From Mycolicibacterium phocaicum (GTDB lineage: Bacteria; Actinomycetota; Actinomycetes; Mycobacteriales; Mycobacteriaceae): a stretch of 64,000 nt of DNA. Under the pieces are notes generated by a model. The model did no database searches, had not been told where the DNA came from, and saw only the letters and a program-made list of their open reading frames with translations. Position numbers and translations under genes: made by a program. This document shows, piece after piece, positions 26,219 through 36,011 of the stretch (its first letter is position 1; each line of letters begins with the position of its first letter). The stretch spans positions 2,790,001 through 2,854,000 of the forward strand of contig NZ_AP022616.1 of NCBI RefSeq assembly GCF_010731115.1, read 5' to 3'.

Positions 26219-26944
26219 CTATCTCTGATGCCCGTTCGCGTACGCCGTCGCCCAGTCCCGCACCGCGCGGGCGTAGTCGTCGGACAGGTTGTAGGCGTAC
26301 AGCGCGTCCATCCAGCCGTGCGGGCTGGACAGATCCTTGCCGCGGTAGCAGAGATAACCCGCCGCCGACAGCGCGGCGTCGTCGATGTTGTCGGGGCTGG
26401 CGAACCCGGTGTTGTTGGCGTCGACGCCGTACAACCGCCAGGTGTCCGGGATGAACTGCATCGGCCCCATCGCGCGGTCGACGGCGTCGTCGCTGTCCAT
26501 ACCGCCGGAGTCGGTGTCCGGAATCCGCAGGTTGTTCATGGTGCCGTCGAGTGGCACGCCGCGAATCGGGGGCGTGACGTCACCGTTCGGGGCGATGGTC
26601 GCGCCACGGTAGGTGCCGTGGTGACTTTCGACCATGCCGATGCCGGCCAGGGTCGTCCACGCGATGTGGCACTTCGGGTTCTCGACCTCGGCCACGCGCG
26701 CGGCGTACCCGTAGGCCTCCAGGGCCATGACCGGAATGCCGAGAGGTGGGGCCAGATGCTCGGCCCAGTCATGCAGCTGGTCCGCGCCCCGCCCCTTCAC
26801 GTGGGTGTTGATCGGGGGCACGGCGGGCCCGGGCGGCGGCGGTACTCCGCGCAGGTAACCGGGTTGAAATGAGCAGCTCGAGGCCATCAGGAGCGCCGTC
26901 GCGGCGACAACAGCGCTCGCCCGCAGCCATCGCGCTCGCAACAC
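26219..26944 (-). CDS. lpqU: LpqU-like lipoprotein, predicted lytic transglycosylase
   Basis: 241 aa. N-terminal signal with lipobox-like LLMASSC (Cys ~24), then a Pro-rich linker and an SLT_2/MltB-like domain (~60-241). GIGMVESHHGTYRGATIAPNGD contains the presumed catalytic Glu in MVESHHG; GPMQFIPDTWRLYGVD and YLCYRGKDL are also family features. It would cleave peptidoglycan from the outer face of the membrane. Located just upstream of eno, as in M. tuberculosis (Rv1022), and separated from it by 99 bp. Confidence 0.9.
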   Translation of the reverse strand: MLRARWLRASAVVAATALLMASSCSFQPGYLRGVPPPPGPAVPPINTHVKGRGADQLHDWAEHLAPPLGIPVMALEAYGYAARVAEVENPKCHIAWTTLAGIGMVESHHGTYRGATIAPNGDVTPPIRGVPLDGTMNNLRIPDTDSGGMDSDDAVDRAMGPMQFIPDTWRLYGVDANNTGFASPDNIDDAALSAAGYLCYRGKDLSSPHGWMDALYAYNLSDDYARAVRDWATAYANGHQR

Positions 26945-27069
26945 CGGTACTCCCCTATACCCAGAGATTTCGACGGATTCGTCGTCCCGTCATCGTCGCA
27001 TGCCGGGCTGAGTGCGCCCCGAAGCGCAAGCTTTCCGGCACGGAGGTACGACGGTCGCTCATCCGCTGA

Positions 27070-27107
27070 TAAGGTTGGCTTGCCTTCCTTTGGCAAGGCA
27101 AACCTGT
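27070..27107. promoter_or_regulatory. Candidate IdeR iron box / dyad upstream of efeU
   Basis: TTTGGCAAGGCAAACCTGT (27089-27107) matches 13 of 19 positions of the mycobacterial IdeR consensus as I recall it. TAAGGTTGGCTTGCC (27070-27084) forms the other arm of an imperfect dyad with it. The site lies 31-68 bp before the efeU ATG, where iron-dependent repression would block transcription. Given three iron-uptake genes downstream, IdeR control is likely but unproven. Confidence 0.6.
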
Positions 27108-27137
27108 GTTGCCGTTTAGTCTATCTAAGGATTGCGG

Positions 27138-28034
27138 ATGACCACCACTTTCGCGGTCTCGACATCGCTGGTCGCCGCCGGCCCCGGCGTCTCCTCACAG
27201 CTATTTGGCAGCTTGCTGATCGGGCTTCGCGAAGGCCTGGAAACTGCGATCGTCGTCACCATCCTCATCGCCTTCCTCGTGAAGTCCGACCGCCGCGACG
27301 CCCTCAAATGGGTCTGGCTCGGCGTCGCCGCCGCCATCGCGATGACCATCGGCGTGTTCCTCTCCATCCAGCTCAGCGAGAACACCATCTCCGGCCTGGC
27401 GGCCGAGGCCATCGCCGGCGTCGCCTCCCTGGTGGCGGTGATCATCGTGACGACCATGGTGCTGTGGATGCGCAAAGCCGCCGCCACCATCTCCGGCGAG
27501 CTGCGCAGCGACATGGCGCGCGCCCTGGAGACCGGCGGCATGGCCGTTGCCACGCTCGCGTTCCTGGCCGTCGGCCGCGAGGGCGTCGAAACGGCCCTGT
27601 TCATGGTCGGCTACGCCAACGCGTCCACCGCATGGCCGCTGGCCGGACTCGTGATCGGCCTGCTCATCGCCGTCGTCGTCGCGTACGGCATGTACGCCGG
27701 CGCGGTACGGATCAACCTGGCCAAGTTCTTCAAATACACCGGCGCGTTCCTCGTCGTCGTCGCCGCGGGCATCCTGTCGTACGCCGTCCACGCGCTGCAG
27801 ACCGTCGGCTGGCTGCCCGGCCTGGGCGCCAAGGCCTTCGACATGACGGGCGCCTTCAACTGGTCGTCGTGGTACGGCCAGGTGATCCAGGGCGTCTTCA
27901 ACATCAGCCCCGCCCCCTCGATCCTGCAGTTCGTCTGCTGGCTGGCCTACCTTCTGGTCGTCCTGACGCTGTTCCTGCGACCTGTCGCAGCCAAACCCGC
28001 CCCTGCTGCCACCCTCGAAAGGTCCGCTAAGTGA
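27138..28034 (+). CDS. efeU: EfeU, FTR1-family iron permease
   Basis: 298 aa from ATG 27138, with AAGGA upstream. Seven predicted membrane helices with two Fe-binding REGLE-type motifs: LLIGLREGLETAIVV (~20-34) and FLAVGREGVETALFMVG (~140-156). It forms the membrane channel of the EfeUOB ferrous/ferric iron uptake system. The stop overlaps the efeO GTG (GTGA). The RExxE glutamates are present in both copies, so transport should be intact. Confidence 0.93.
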   Translation: MTTTFAVSTSLVAAGPGVSSQLFGSLLIGLREGLETAIVVTILIAFLVKSDRRDALKWVWLGVAAAIAMTIGVFLSIQLSENTISGLAAEAIAGVASLVAVIIVTTMVLWMRKAAATISGELRSDMARALETGGMAVATLAFLAVGREGVETALFMVGYANASTAWPLAGLVIGLLIAVVVAYGMYAGAVRINLAKFFKYTGAFLVVVAAGILSYAVHALQTVGWLPGLGAKAFDMTGAFNWSSWYGQVIQGVFNISPAPSILQFVCWLAYLLVVLTLFLRPVAAKPAPAATLERSAK

Positions 28035-29191
28035 AACTCGCTGCCCTCAACGTCAAGACCGGCGTGGCCGCCTCGGCGGCCCTGCTCGCCGGCCTGACCG
28101 CGGTCTCCGCGTGCACCTCCAAGTCGGACGAGAACAAGTCCGCCTCCGGCGAGATCACCGTGACCGCCTCCGACGACGCCTGCAAGCTGTCGGCGACGTC
28201 CGCCAAGACGGGCACCAGCACCTTCGTCGTCACCAACAACGGCACCAAGGTCACCGAGTTCTACGTGTACGGCCCCGGCGACAAGGTCATGGGTGAGATC
28301 GAGAACGTCTCTCCCGGCCTGCAGCGCAAGCTGATCGTGCAGCTGCCCGAAGCCGGCACCTACAAGACCGCGTGCAAGCCCGGCATGGTCGGCGACGGCA
28401 TCCGCGGCGACTTCACCGTCACCGGCGACACCGTCAAGATCGACGACACCGGCAAGTTCAAGGACGCCGCGGACTTCTACAAGAAGTACGTCGTCGAGCA
28501 GACCACCGCCCTGGTGCCCGCCACCGAGGCGTTCGCCGCCGCCGTGAAGAAGGGTGACGTCGCCGGCGCCAAGGCGCAGTACCCGAAGGCGCGCACCTTC
28601 TACGAGCGCATCGAGCCCGTCGCCGAGTCGTTCCCGGACGATCTGGACCCCCGGATCGACCTGCGCGAAGCCGACGTCAAGCCGGGCGACAAGTGGACCG
28701 GCTTCCATGTCCTGGAGAAGCAGCTGTGGGTCACCGGGCTGCAGCCAGACGCGGGCGCCCTCGCCGACCAGCTGGTCGCCGACGTCAAGGAGCTCGAGGC
28801 CGGCGTCAAGGATCCGAAGTGGACCATCGACTCCACCAAGATCGCCGGTGGCGCGCAGGAACTGCTGGACGAGATCGCCAAGACCAAGATCACCGGCGAA
28901 GAAGACATCTTCAGCCACACCGACCTGTGGGACATCCAGGCCAACATCGAGGGCTCGCGCACCGCGGTCGGCTCGGTGGACCCCATCCTCGACGAGCGCA
29001 ACCCGCAGCTGGGCAAGGACGTCGACGCGGCCTTCGAGAATGTCCAGAAGCTGCTGGACAAGTGGCGCCAGGGCGACGGCTTCATCTCGTACGACAAGGT
29101 GACCGAGCCTGAGCGGCAAGAACTTTCGCGCGCCGTCGACGCCTTGAGCAAGGAGGTCAGCGAGGTGCAGGGTGTCGTCGCCAAGCAGTGA
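28031..29191 (+). CDS. efeO: EfeO, iron-uptake lipoprotein (cupredoxin + imelysin/M75)
   Basis: 386 aa from GTG 28031. Signal peptide with lipobox TAVSAC (Cys ~27). Cupredoxin-like domain (~38-135) and imelysin/M75 domain (~150-386). The latter contains GFHVLEKQLW, the HxxE motif thought to bind iron, and IDLREADVKPGDKW. EfeO delivers iron to EfeU from the outer side of the membrane. It overlaps both efeU and efeB, so all three are coupled. Confidence 0.93.
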   Translation: MKLAALNVKTGVAASAALLAGLTAVSACTSKSDENKSASGEITVTASDDACKLSATSAKTGTSTFVVTNNGTKVTEFYVYGPGDKVMGEIENVSPGLQRKLIVQLPEAGTYKTACKPGMVGDGIRGDFTVTGDTVKIDDTGKFKDAADFYKKYVVEQTTALVPATEAFAAAVKKGDVAGAKAQYPKARTFYERIEPVAESFPDDLDPRIDLREADVKPGDKWTGFHVLEKQLWVTGLQPDAGALADQLVADVKELEAGVKDPKWTIDSTKIAGGAQELLDEIAKTKITGEEDIFSHTDLWDIQANIEGSRTAVGSVDPILDERNPQLGKDVDAAFENVQKLLDKWRQGDGFISYDKVTEPERQELSRAVDALSKEVSEVQGVVAKQ

Positions 29192-30491
29192 GCCCCAGCC
29201 GGCGACCACTGAGCCGACCGTGACCGAGTCCGGTGGGCTCAGCCGGCGCAAGCTCTTCGGCGCGGCCGGGGTGACGGCCGCCGTCGTCGGCGCCGCCGCC
29301 ACCGGCGCGCTGGCCGGCCGCTCCTCCGCGGCCGTCGTCGACAACAGCCTGCGCAACCCGGTGCCGTTCCGCGGCACCCACCAGGCGGGCATCGTCACCG
29401 CCGCGCAGGACCGGATGCATTTCGCCACCTTCGACGTCACGACGGACAAGAAGTCCGACGTCGTGGCGATGCTGAAGAAGTGGACGGAGATGGCCGAGCG
29501 CATGACGCTCGGCGAGGAGGCCGTCGCACACGGCGCCGTCGGGCTCAATCCGTACGCCCCGCCGGCCGATACCGGTGAGGCCCTTGGGCTTTCGCCTTCC
29601 GCGCTGACCCTGACCATCGGTTTCGGCCCGACGTTCTTCCGCAAGGACGGCAAGGACCGGTTCGGCATCGATGGGCAGCGGCCCGCGCACCTGGTCGACC
29701 TGCCCAAGTTCCGCAACGAGACGCTCGACCCCAAGCGCTGCGGCGGTGACATCGTCGTGCAGGCCTGCGCCAACGACCCACAGGTCGCGGTGCACGCCAT
29801 CCGCAACCTGGCCCGCGTCGGGTTCGGCACCGTCGCCGTGCGGTACTCGCAACTCGGGTTCGGCCGCACGTCGTCGACCACCGTCACGCAGTCCACGCCA
29901 CGAAACCTGTTCGGGTTCAAGGACGGAACGAACAACCTGAAGGCCGAGGACACCTCGGCCATCGACCAGCACGTCTGGGTCGGCGCCGGCGACGGACCGG
30001 CCTGGATGACCGGCGGCGCGTATCTGATCAGCCGCCGCATCCGGATGCTCATCGAATCGTGGGACCGCACCGTGCTCGCGGAGCAAGAGCGCGTGATCGG
30101 GCGACAGAAGGGCAACGGCGCACCCAACGGCTACACCGACGAGTTCACCCCGCTCGACTTCGAGAGCAAGGGCGCCGACGGCGCGCCGCTGATCGACGTC
30201 GACTCGCACGTGCGGTTGGCCTCACCCGAGGCCAACAAGGGAGCGAAGATTCTGCGCCGCGGGTACAACTTCACCGACGGCTCAGACGGTTTCGGCCATC
30301 TGGACGCGGGCCTGTTCTTCATCGCGTTCGTCCGCAACCCGGCCGAATCGTTCATCCCGATGCAGAAGTCGTTGTCCGACAACGATGCCCTCAACGAATA
30401 CATCACGCACACCGGCAGCGGCATCTTTGCCTGCCCACCGGGTGTGCGTGACGGTTCGTCGGACTACTGGGGATCGACGCTGCTCGGCTGA
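29172..30491 (+). CDS. efeB: EfeB, Tat-exported DyP-type heme peroxidase
   Basis: 439 aa from GTG 29172, inside the last 20 bp of efeO. Twin-arginine signal SRRKLFGAAGVTAA (~22-36). The DyP fold shows the distal motif FGFKDGTNNLK (catalytic Asp, GxxDG class), RVGFGTVAVRYSQLGFGRT, HVRLASPEANKGAKILRRGYNF (distal Arg) and GLFFIAFVRNP. It is exported folded with heme and acts with EfeUO, probably oxidising Fe2+ or releasing iron from heme. Its last 28 bp overlap the convergent gene at 30464. Confidence 0.95.
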   Translation: MSSPSSEPQPATTEPTVTESGGLSRRKLFGAAGVTAAVVGAAATGALAGRSSAAVVDNSLRNPVPFRGTHQAGIVTAAQDRMHFATFDVTTDKKSDVVAMLKKWTEMAERMTLGEEAVAHGAVGLNPYAPPADTGEALGLSPSALTLTIGFGPTFFRKDGKDRFGIDGQRPAHLVDLPKFRNETLDPKRCGGDIVVQACANDPQVAVHAIRNLARVGFGTVAVRYSQLGFGRTSSTTVTQSTPRNLFGFKDGTNNLKAEDTSAIDQHVWVGAGDGPAWMTGGAYLISRRIRMLIESWDRTVLAEQERVIGRQKGNGAPNGYTDEFTPLDFESKGADGAPLIDVDSHVRLASPEANKGAKILRRGYNFTDGSDGFGHLDAGLFFIAFVRNPAESFIPMQKSLSDNDALNEYITHTGSGIFACPPGVRDGSSDYWGSTLLG

Positions 30492-30751
30492 GCATCGGGC
30501 TGCTCAGCGGTGCGGTAGCGGTTGTAGAACGCGAGCGACGCGACCGCTGCGGCGCCGCCGATGACACCCCACAGTGCGATCTGGAAGACCAGCGAGCCGA
30601 ACAGGAAGTCGTAGGTCATGGTCAGGTACAGCGACCAGGCGACGCGGTAGCCCGACCAGAAGGCCAACAGGCCGGTGCTGATCGCGATGATCAGGCTCTG
30701 CTGACGGTCGAAGCGGTTGACGTGCTGTTCGATGGCGGCGGGGAGCTTCAT
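30464..30751 (-). CDS. Small two-helix membrane protein, 95 aa
   Basis: 95 aa from ATG 30751, preceded by AAGGAATCACC; the longer reading frame to 31006 is not supported. Charged N-terminus (MKLPAAIEQHVNRFDRQQSL) and two membrane spans (~20-42 LIIAISTGLLAFWSGYRVAW, and ~50-75 FLFGSLVFQIALWGVIGGAAAVASL). It is convergent with efeB and overlaps its 3' end by 28 bp. No family recognised. Confidence 0.65.
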   Translation of the reverse strand: MKLPAAIEQHVNRFDRQQSLIIAISTGLLAFWSGYRVAWSLYLTMTYDFLFGSLVFQIALWGVIGGAAAVASLAFYNRYRTAEQPDAQPSSVDPQ

Positions 30752-30869
30752 GGTGATTCCTTCCTCAGGTTTCTCGGACGCTCGTCGGTCGGCGTCGTTG
30801 GAGCAATCACACCGGGGCCCGGCGGCTACCGATCCCAAGTTCTGGTTGGGGCGGTGGGCATCGCGAGGG

Positions 30870-30915
30870 TGCACACAGATCGCAGATCTGGCCAGATGCA
30901 TGCTCTGGCTGCACA
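30870..30915. repeat. 46-bp palindromic-ended repeat (type B), copy 1
   Basis: Begins GTGCACACAGATCGC and ends CTCTGGCTGCAC, the two ends being inverted relative to each other. A second copy of the same 46-bp length is at 59069-59114 (begins GTGCGTCCAGATCGC, ends CTCTGGCCGCAC). Both are followed by CATTCG/CGTTCG and, further on, by tandem 61-bp repeats. It lies in the 555-bp gene-free stretch 30752-31306, which otherwise holds only the type A repeats. Confidence 0.7.
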
Positions 30916-31036
30916 TTCGCGGTAGCCCGTACACACTCGGTCGGCGTGTCGTCTCTCTTGAGCTGCCGTCCGCAGCGGCCGGCGACCTCACACCGGGTTC
31001 CGACAATTACCTCTTCTACCTCTTCGCGCCCGCAGG

Positions 31037-31066
31037 GCCGGCGAGCGGCTGAAGCGCACAGTCAAT
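31037..31066. repeat. Truncated 3' half of the 61-bp repeat (type A)
   Basis: GGCGAGCGGCTGAAGCGCAC followed by AGTCAAT corresponds to the last ~27 bases of the complete unit at 31077-31137. It ends 71 bp before that unit's end, in register with the tandem period. The 5' half is not recognisable. Confidence 0.6.
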
Positions 31067-31076
31067 GTGGCCCGAC

Positions 31077-31137
31077 GTTGAGTGTGCGCGGGAGCAGACA
31101 AAGTTCGAGTGGCGAGCAGCTGGGACGCACGATCAAT
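31077..31137. repeat. 61-bp repeat (type A), copy 1
   Basis: Starts GTTGAGTGTGCGC and ends GACGCACGATCAAT, so the termini are inverted copies of each other. The core AAGTTCGAGTGGCGAGCAGC is shared with the other copies. It repeats 72 bp downstream at 31149 with an 11-bp spacer. Confidence 0.75.
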
Positions 31138-31148
31138 TGCAACCCAGT

Positions 31149-31209
31149 ATTGACTGTGCGTGGGCGCTCAGAAACTTCGAGTAGCGAGCTGCTGGAATGC
31201 ACGGTCAAC
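31149..31209. repeat. 61-bp repeat (type A), copy 2
   Basis: Starts ATTGACTGTGCGTGGGC and ends GCACGGTCAAC; the core is AAACTTCGAGTAGCGAGCTG. The length is identical to copy 1 and the period is 72 bp. The stretch 31210-31306 after it holds nothing else recognisable. Confidence 0.75.
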
Positions 31210-31306
31210 GGTTCGCTGGTGTGGTGCGGAACGTGAGCGACGCCAGCCACGCGTCGCTGGCTTCACAGGCGGTGGCGGTAGCCGACCTTATCGACGAGGC
31301 CGCGAC

Positions 31307-32254
31307 TCAGTCAGCCTGAGCCGGCCAGTGCTCCCGCCACTCGTCCTCTGACACCGCACCCAGCGGCGCCGCATCCAATTCCACCGCCACTTCGTCGCCG
31401 CGGCGGGCGGCGACGATACGGCGCTCGGCCTCGCGGACCGTGTCGATGAATTCCAGAGCGACTGTACGCAAAGCGCTTTCGGCGTCGATGTCGGCCGACA
31501 CCGTCACCGCAGTCAGCCCGGCCGGAAGCAGGTCGGCGGGCAGCCCGGCTGCGTTCGCCCGTTCAAGAAGCTTCTGCGCCAACGCCAGCGCCGGCAGCGC
31601 CGTCGGCACCTCGTCCATGCACGACGTCCGTGCCGCCTTCTCCAGCGCCTTGCGCTCTTCCCACTGGGCGATCTGGTCTTCCAGCGAAATCTCTTGTCCG
31701 GCAAGTACTGCCGGCACCCGGTTGCCCAGCTTACGAATCAGGGTGTCGGCGACGTCGTCGATGCCGAACGGGTGTAGCGGCGCGTCTTCGGCGATGCGGG
31801 CGTGAAACAGCACCTGCAGCAACACATCTCCGAGTTCCTCACGGACGTCGTCGGCGTTACCGCCGCGGACCGCGTCGAACAATTCGTAGGTCTCCTCCAA
31901 CAGGTACCGGCGCAGCGAGTCGTGCGTCTGCTCGCTCTCCCACGGGCCGTTGGTGCGCAGCTTGTCCATCATCGTGACGGCGTCGATGAGCCGCTCGCCG
32001 GGCTGCGAACCATCTGCCGCGATCAGTTTCTCGCCGGCCGCGAGCCGGGCCCGCACCTGCGGATGCTCCGGGTCGGAGGACAGCAGCACCGGTGCCGGGT
32101 TGTCGGCGTCGCCGTACGCCGGCCGGCCGGCCGGCAACGACCACGGCACCTTGACCGGTAGTTCCTCGGTGTACTGCACGTCGCCGGTGAGCAGGACCAG
32201 AGCGTCGATCGGCATCAGCGAGGGGCGGCGCGGATCGACCAGGACGACCGTCAC
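31307..32254 (-). CDS. mazG: MazG-family nucleoside triphosphate pyrophosphohydrolase (Rv1021-like)
   Basis: 315 aa. Hydrolyses (d)NTPs to NMP and PPi, cleaning oxidised or non-canonical nucleotides. The N-terminal ~90 residues are a mycobacterial extension ([20 protein letters not shown]). The MazG core (~95-200) has [16 protein letters not shown] and [16 protein letters not shown], the EExxE...ExxD metal-binding helices. [26 protein letters not shown] follows, then a C-terminal second domain. It overlaps the mfd stop by 4 bp, so the pair is an operon coupling nucleotide-pool cleaning and DNA repair. Confidence 0.92.
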   Translation of the reverse strand: MTVVLVDPRRPSLMPIDALVLLTGDVQYTEELPVKVPWSLPAGRPAYGDADNPAPVLLSSDPEHPQVRARLAAGEKLIAADGSQPGERLIDAVTMMDKLRTNGPWESEQTHDSLRRYLLEETYELFDAVRGGNADDVREELGDVLLQVLFHARIAEDAPLHPFGIDDVADTLIRKLGNRVPAVLAGQEISLEDQIAQWEERKALEKAARTSCMDEVPTALPALALAQKLLERANAAGLPADLLPAGLTAVTVSADIDAESALRTVALEFIDTVREAERRIVAARRGDEVAVELDAAPLGAVSEDEWREHWPAQAD

Positions 32255-35200
32255 TTGGACTGCCCCGATTCTCCCACTGCGCTACCTCCCAGGTCAGTGA
32301 TGTCGACTTCACCTGCCGCTTTCCCGTCGAGCACCAGCAGCAATCCGGCCACCGCGCGGGCCAGCTCCAGATCACGGATGCGGGGCGCGCCGACCCCGGC
32401 ACCTGCCCGCGGAATGGGAATCTGGACCGTCGACGTGGTGGCCCGGTACGTCGCGCCGGGATACATCCGCTTGAGCCGCAGCTGCCCCGAGTCCAGGAGC
32501 GTCAGCGGCGTCAGACGGATGGTCGAGTCCGAGATCGCGGACACCTCGGTGACGCCGTACTCACGGCACAACAGCCGCAGGCGCGCCACCGCGACGAGGC
32601 GCTGCGCGGGTTCGGGGAGCGGTCCGTAGCGGTCCACCAACTCCTCGACGACAGCCGCCACGGCCGCGTGATCGGACGCCGCAGCCAGCCGGCGGTAGGC
32701 CTCGAGCCGCAGCCGGTCGCTGGCGATGTAGTCCGGCGGCAGGTGGGCGTCGATCGGCAGGTCGACCCGCACCTCCTTCGGTTCCTCCACGGCCGCAATG
32801 GTTTTCCCGTCAACCGCGGCCCGGTAGGCCTCGACGGCCTCACCGACGAGCCGGACGTACAGGTCGAAGCCGACGCCCGCGACATGCCCGGACTGCTCGA
32901 CACCCAGCACATTGCCGGCGCCGCGGATCTCGAGGTCCTTCATCGCGACGGCCATACCGGCGCCCAGGTCGTTGTTCTGCGCGATGGTGGCCAGCCGGTC
33001 GTGCGCGGTCTCGGTGAGCGGAACCTCGGGCGGGTACAGGAAGTACGCGTAGCCACGTTCGCGGCTGCGGCCGACGCGGCCCCGCAGCTGGTGCAGCTGC
33101 GACAGGCCGAAGGTGTCGGCCCGCTCCACGATCAGCGTGTTGGCATTCGAAATGTCAAGGCCCGTCTCGACGATCGTAGTGCACACCAGGATGTCGTACT
33201 CGCGGTTCCAGAAGCCCTCGACGGTCTTCTCCAGCATTTCCTCGGGCATCTGCCCGTGCGCCACGACGACCCGCGCCTCGGGCACCATCTGACGCACCCG
33301 CGCGGCCGCGTTGTCGATCGACTTCACCCGGTTGTGGATGTAGAACGCCTGCCCGTCGCGCAGCAGTTCACGCCGCAGCGCCGCGGCGACCTGCTTGTCG
33401 TCGTGTGGCCCAACGTAAGTCAGCACCGGGAAGCGTTCCTCGGGCGGCGTCAGGATCGTCGACATCTCCCGGATACCCGCGAGGCTCATCTCCAGCGTGC
33501 GCGGGATCGGGGTGGCGCTCATGGTCAGCACGTCGACGTGGGTGCGCATCGACTTGATGTGCTCCTTGTGCTCGACACCGAAGCGCTGCTCCTCGTCGAC
33601 GATCACCAGGCCGAGGTCTTTCCAGGTGACGCCGGTCGCCAGCAGTCGGTGCGTGCCGATCACCACGTCGACCGAGCCGTCCTTCAAACCCTCGACTACC
33701 AAACGGGATTCGGCGGGATCGGTGAACCGGGACAGGCCCTTGACCGTCACCGGGAACCCGGCCATGCGGGCGGTGAAGGTCTGCAGGTGCTGGTCGGCCA
33801 GCAGCGTCGTCGGCACCAGCACCGCGACCTGCTTGCCGTCCTGCACGGCCTTGAACGCCGCGCGGACCGCGATCTCGGTCTTGCCGTAGCCGACGTCACC
33901 GCAGATGACGCGGTCCATGGGGACCGGCTTCTCCATGTCGGACTTGACCTCGGTGATGGCGGTCAGCTGGTCCATGGTCTCGGTGAAGCCGAACGCGTCC
34001 TCCATCTCGGCCTGCCACGGGGTGTCCGGCGCGAACGCGTGCCCCGGGGCGGACTGCCGCTTGGCGTACAGCGACACCAGCTCGCCCGCGATCTCGCGAA
34101 CGGCCTTGCGCGCCTTGGTCTTCGTGTTGGTCCAGTCGCTACCGCCGAGCCGGCTCAGCGTGGGCTCGGTGCCGCCGACATAGCGGGACAGCTGGTCCAG
34201 CGAGTCCATCGGCACGTACAGCCGGTCGGATCCACCGCCACGTTTGGCCGAGGCGTATTCGAGCACCAGGTACTCGCGCCGGGCGCCACCGACCACGCGC
34301 TCGGTCATCTCGACGAACTTGCCGATGCCGTGCTGGTCGTGCACCACCAGGTCACCGGCCGTCAAGGCGAGCGGGTCGACGACGTTACGCCGTTTGGCGG
34401 CAAGCCTTTTGCCCTCGGTAGCTCCGGCGCGGTTACCCGTCAGGTCGGTCTCGGTGATGATCACCAGGTTGACGCCGGGCAGCACCAGACCGTCGTGCAG
34501 CGGGCCCTTGAGCACGCCGACGACACCGGGCTTTGGCACCTCACCGGGCTCCAACATCGTTGCGGCGACGTCGGATTCGCCGAGCTGCTCGACAACGCGG
34601 TGCGCGGTACCGGTACCGGGGGTCACCACCGCGGCGAGCCCGCCGGTGGCGATGTGGGCCCGGAGCATCGCGAAAATCTCCTCGAGGCTCTGCTGGCTGC
34701 GGGCCGACGGCGCGGGCCGGATGTCGACCTCCGCGGCCGACTCATTGGCCAGCTGGCTCAGCGTCCACCACGGGTGGCCACCGGCGGCCGCGGCCTCACG
34801 GACCTCCACGAAGTCCCGGAAACCCGAACCACCAAGCTGCTCAACATCAATCGGCGCGTCGCCGCCCACGGCGGCCACCGACCACGAGGCCTCCAGGAAC
34901 TCGCGGCCCGTCTTGATCAGATCGGCGGCGCGGGTGCGCACCTTCTCCGGGTCGCAGATCAGCAGCGGCGCACCGGCGGGCAGCCGGTCGGTGAGCAATG
35001 CCAGTTCGCCCGGGCGCAGCACCGGAAGCAGTGCCTCCATGCCGTCGACCGGGATGCCCTCGGCGAGCTTGGCCATCATGTCGGCGATGCTGCCGGTGAC
35101 CTGGTTGTCGCTGCTGGGCAGGCCCGCCCCGATCTCGGCGGCGCGTTCGCGGACATCCGCGGTCAGCAGCAGTTCGCGGCAGGGCATCGCGATCACCGTG

Positions 35201-35904
35201 TCGACCGCGATCTCGGGGATGGACCGCTGGTCGGCCACCGAGAACATCCGCATCTCGGTGACCTCGTCGCCCCAGAACTCGACGCGCACCGGGTGCTCGG
35301 CGGTCGGCGTGAAGACGTCGAGAATGCCGCCGCGGACGGCGAATTCGCCGCGCTTGCCCACCATGTCGACGCGCGTGTAGGCCAGCTCGACCAGCCGCGC
35401 CACGGTGTCGTCGAAGTCGGCTTCACCGCCGATGGTCAACGTCACCGGCTCGGCGTCGGTGACCCCGCCGGCCAGCGGTTGCAACAGCGACCGGGCCGTG
35501 GTGACCACCACGCGCAGCGGCGGGCCGAGGCGGGCGTCGTCGGGCCGCGCCAGCCGGCGCAGCACCGTCAGCCGGGCACCCACGGTGTCCACGCCGGGCG
35601 AGAGCCGCTCGTGCGGCAGCGTCTCCCACGACGGGAACAGCGCCACGGCGTCGCCGTGGACGGCCCGCAGTTCGGCGGTGAGGTCGTCGGCCTCGCGACC
35701 GGTGGCCGTGACGACCAGCACCGGACCGGCGGCGGCCAGCGCGGCCGCGACCGGGAGCCGCGCGCTGACCGGGCCCACCAGAGCCTGCTCGGCGACACCC
35801 TCAGCGGCCTGCCGCGTCAGTTCCTGCAGGCCAGGATCGGTGAGTGCGAGTTGGACGAGCCCCGCCAACGGGGTTTGGATCGATTGCTGCCCCGGGGAGG
35901 TCAT
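32251..35904 (-). CDS. mfd: Mfd, transcription-repair coupling factor
   Basis: 1217 aa from ATG 35904, with GGAG 6-7 nt upstream; a start at 35949 is possible. It removes RNA polymerase stalled at lesions and recruits UvrA. UvrB-like N-terminal region (~1-400, [15 protein letters not shown] and [11 protein letters not shown]), RNAP-interacting domain (~490-570, [16 protein letters not shown]), and helicase core with Walker [26 protein letters not shown] box, [25 protein letters not shown] and [21 protein letters not shown]-terminal TRCF domain completes it. Length and motifs match the mycobacterial protein. Confidence 0.97.
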   Translation of the reverse strand: MTSPGQQSIQTPLAGLVQLALTDPGLQELTRQAAEGVAEQALVGPVSARLPVAAALAAAGPVLVVTATGREADDLTAELRAVHGDAVALFPSWETLPHERLSPGVDTVGARLTVLRRLARPDDARLGPPLRVVVTTARSLLQPLAGGVTDAEPVTLTIGGEADFDDTVARLVELAYTRVDMVGKRGEFAVRGGILDVFTPTAEHPVRVEFWGDEVTEMRMFSVADQRSIPEIAVDTVIAMPCRELLLTADVRERAAEIGAGLPSSDNQVTGSIADMMAKLAEGIPVDGMEALLPVLRPGELALLTDRLPAGAPLLICDPEKVRTRAADLIKTGREFLEASWSVAAVGGDAPIDVEQLGGSGFRDFVEVREAAAAGGHPWWTLSQLANESAAEVDIRPAPSARSQQSLEEIFAMLRAHIATGGLAAVVTPGTGTAHRVVEQLGESDVAATMLEPGEVPKPGVVGVLKGPLHDGLVLPGVNLVIITETDLTGNRAGATEGKRLAAKRRNVVDPLALTAGDLVVHDQHGIGKFVEMTERVVGGARREYLVLEYASAKRGGGSDRLYVPMDSLDQLSRYVGGTEPTLSRLGGSDWTNTKTKARKAVREIAGELVSLYAKRQSAPGHAFAPDTPWQAEMEDAFGFTETMDQLTAITEVKSDMEKPVPMDRVICGDVGYGKTEIAVRAAFKAVQDGKQVAVLVPTTLLADQHLQTFTARMAGFPVTVKGLSRFTDPAESRLVVEGLKDGSVDVVIGTHRLLATGVTWKDLGLVIVDEEQRFGVEHKEHIKSMRTHVDVLTMSATPIPRTLEMSLAGIREMSTILTPPEERFPVLTYVGPHDDKQVAAALRRELLRDGQAFYIHNRVKSIDNAAARVRQMVPEARVVVAHGQMPEEMLEKTVEGFWNREYDILVCTTIVETGLDISNANTLIVERADTFGLSQLHQLRGRVGRSRERGYAYFLYPPEVPLTETAHDRLATIAQNNDLGAGMAVAMKDLEIRGAGNVLGVEQSGHVAGVGFDLYVRLVGEAVEAYRAAVDGKTIAAVEEPKEVRVDLPIDAHLPPDYIASDRLRLEAYRRLAAASDHAAVAAVVEELVDRYGPLPEPAQRLVAVARLRLLCREYGVTEVSAISDSTIRLTPLTLLDSGQLRLKRMYPGATYRATTSTVQIPIPRAGAGVGAPRIRDLELARAVAGLLLVLDGKAAGEVDITDLGGSAVGESGQSK

Positions 35905-36011
35905 GATGACTCCGATTGTAGTTCGCAGGACTTCGTCAATATTGGGCACCGTCCCGTCAAGGGATCGTCAACGGGGCGCTCACCGGGCGATTCCGGGCGC
36001 AGGGTGGATCC

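Noticed and set aside
27947..30127. Long minus-strand frame opposite efeO and efeB
   Set aside because: Shadow of the efe operon, whose motifs are intact on the plus strand.
30870..31209. CRISPR array
   Set aside because: Only two full units per locus, 11-bp spacers, inverted ends and no cas genes; the geometry is that of palindromic-ended interspersed repeats.
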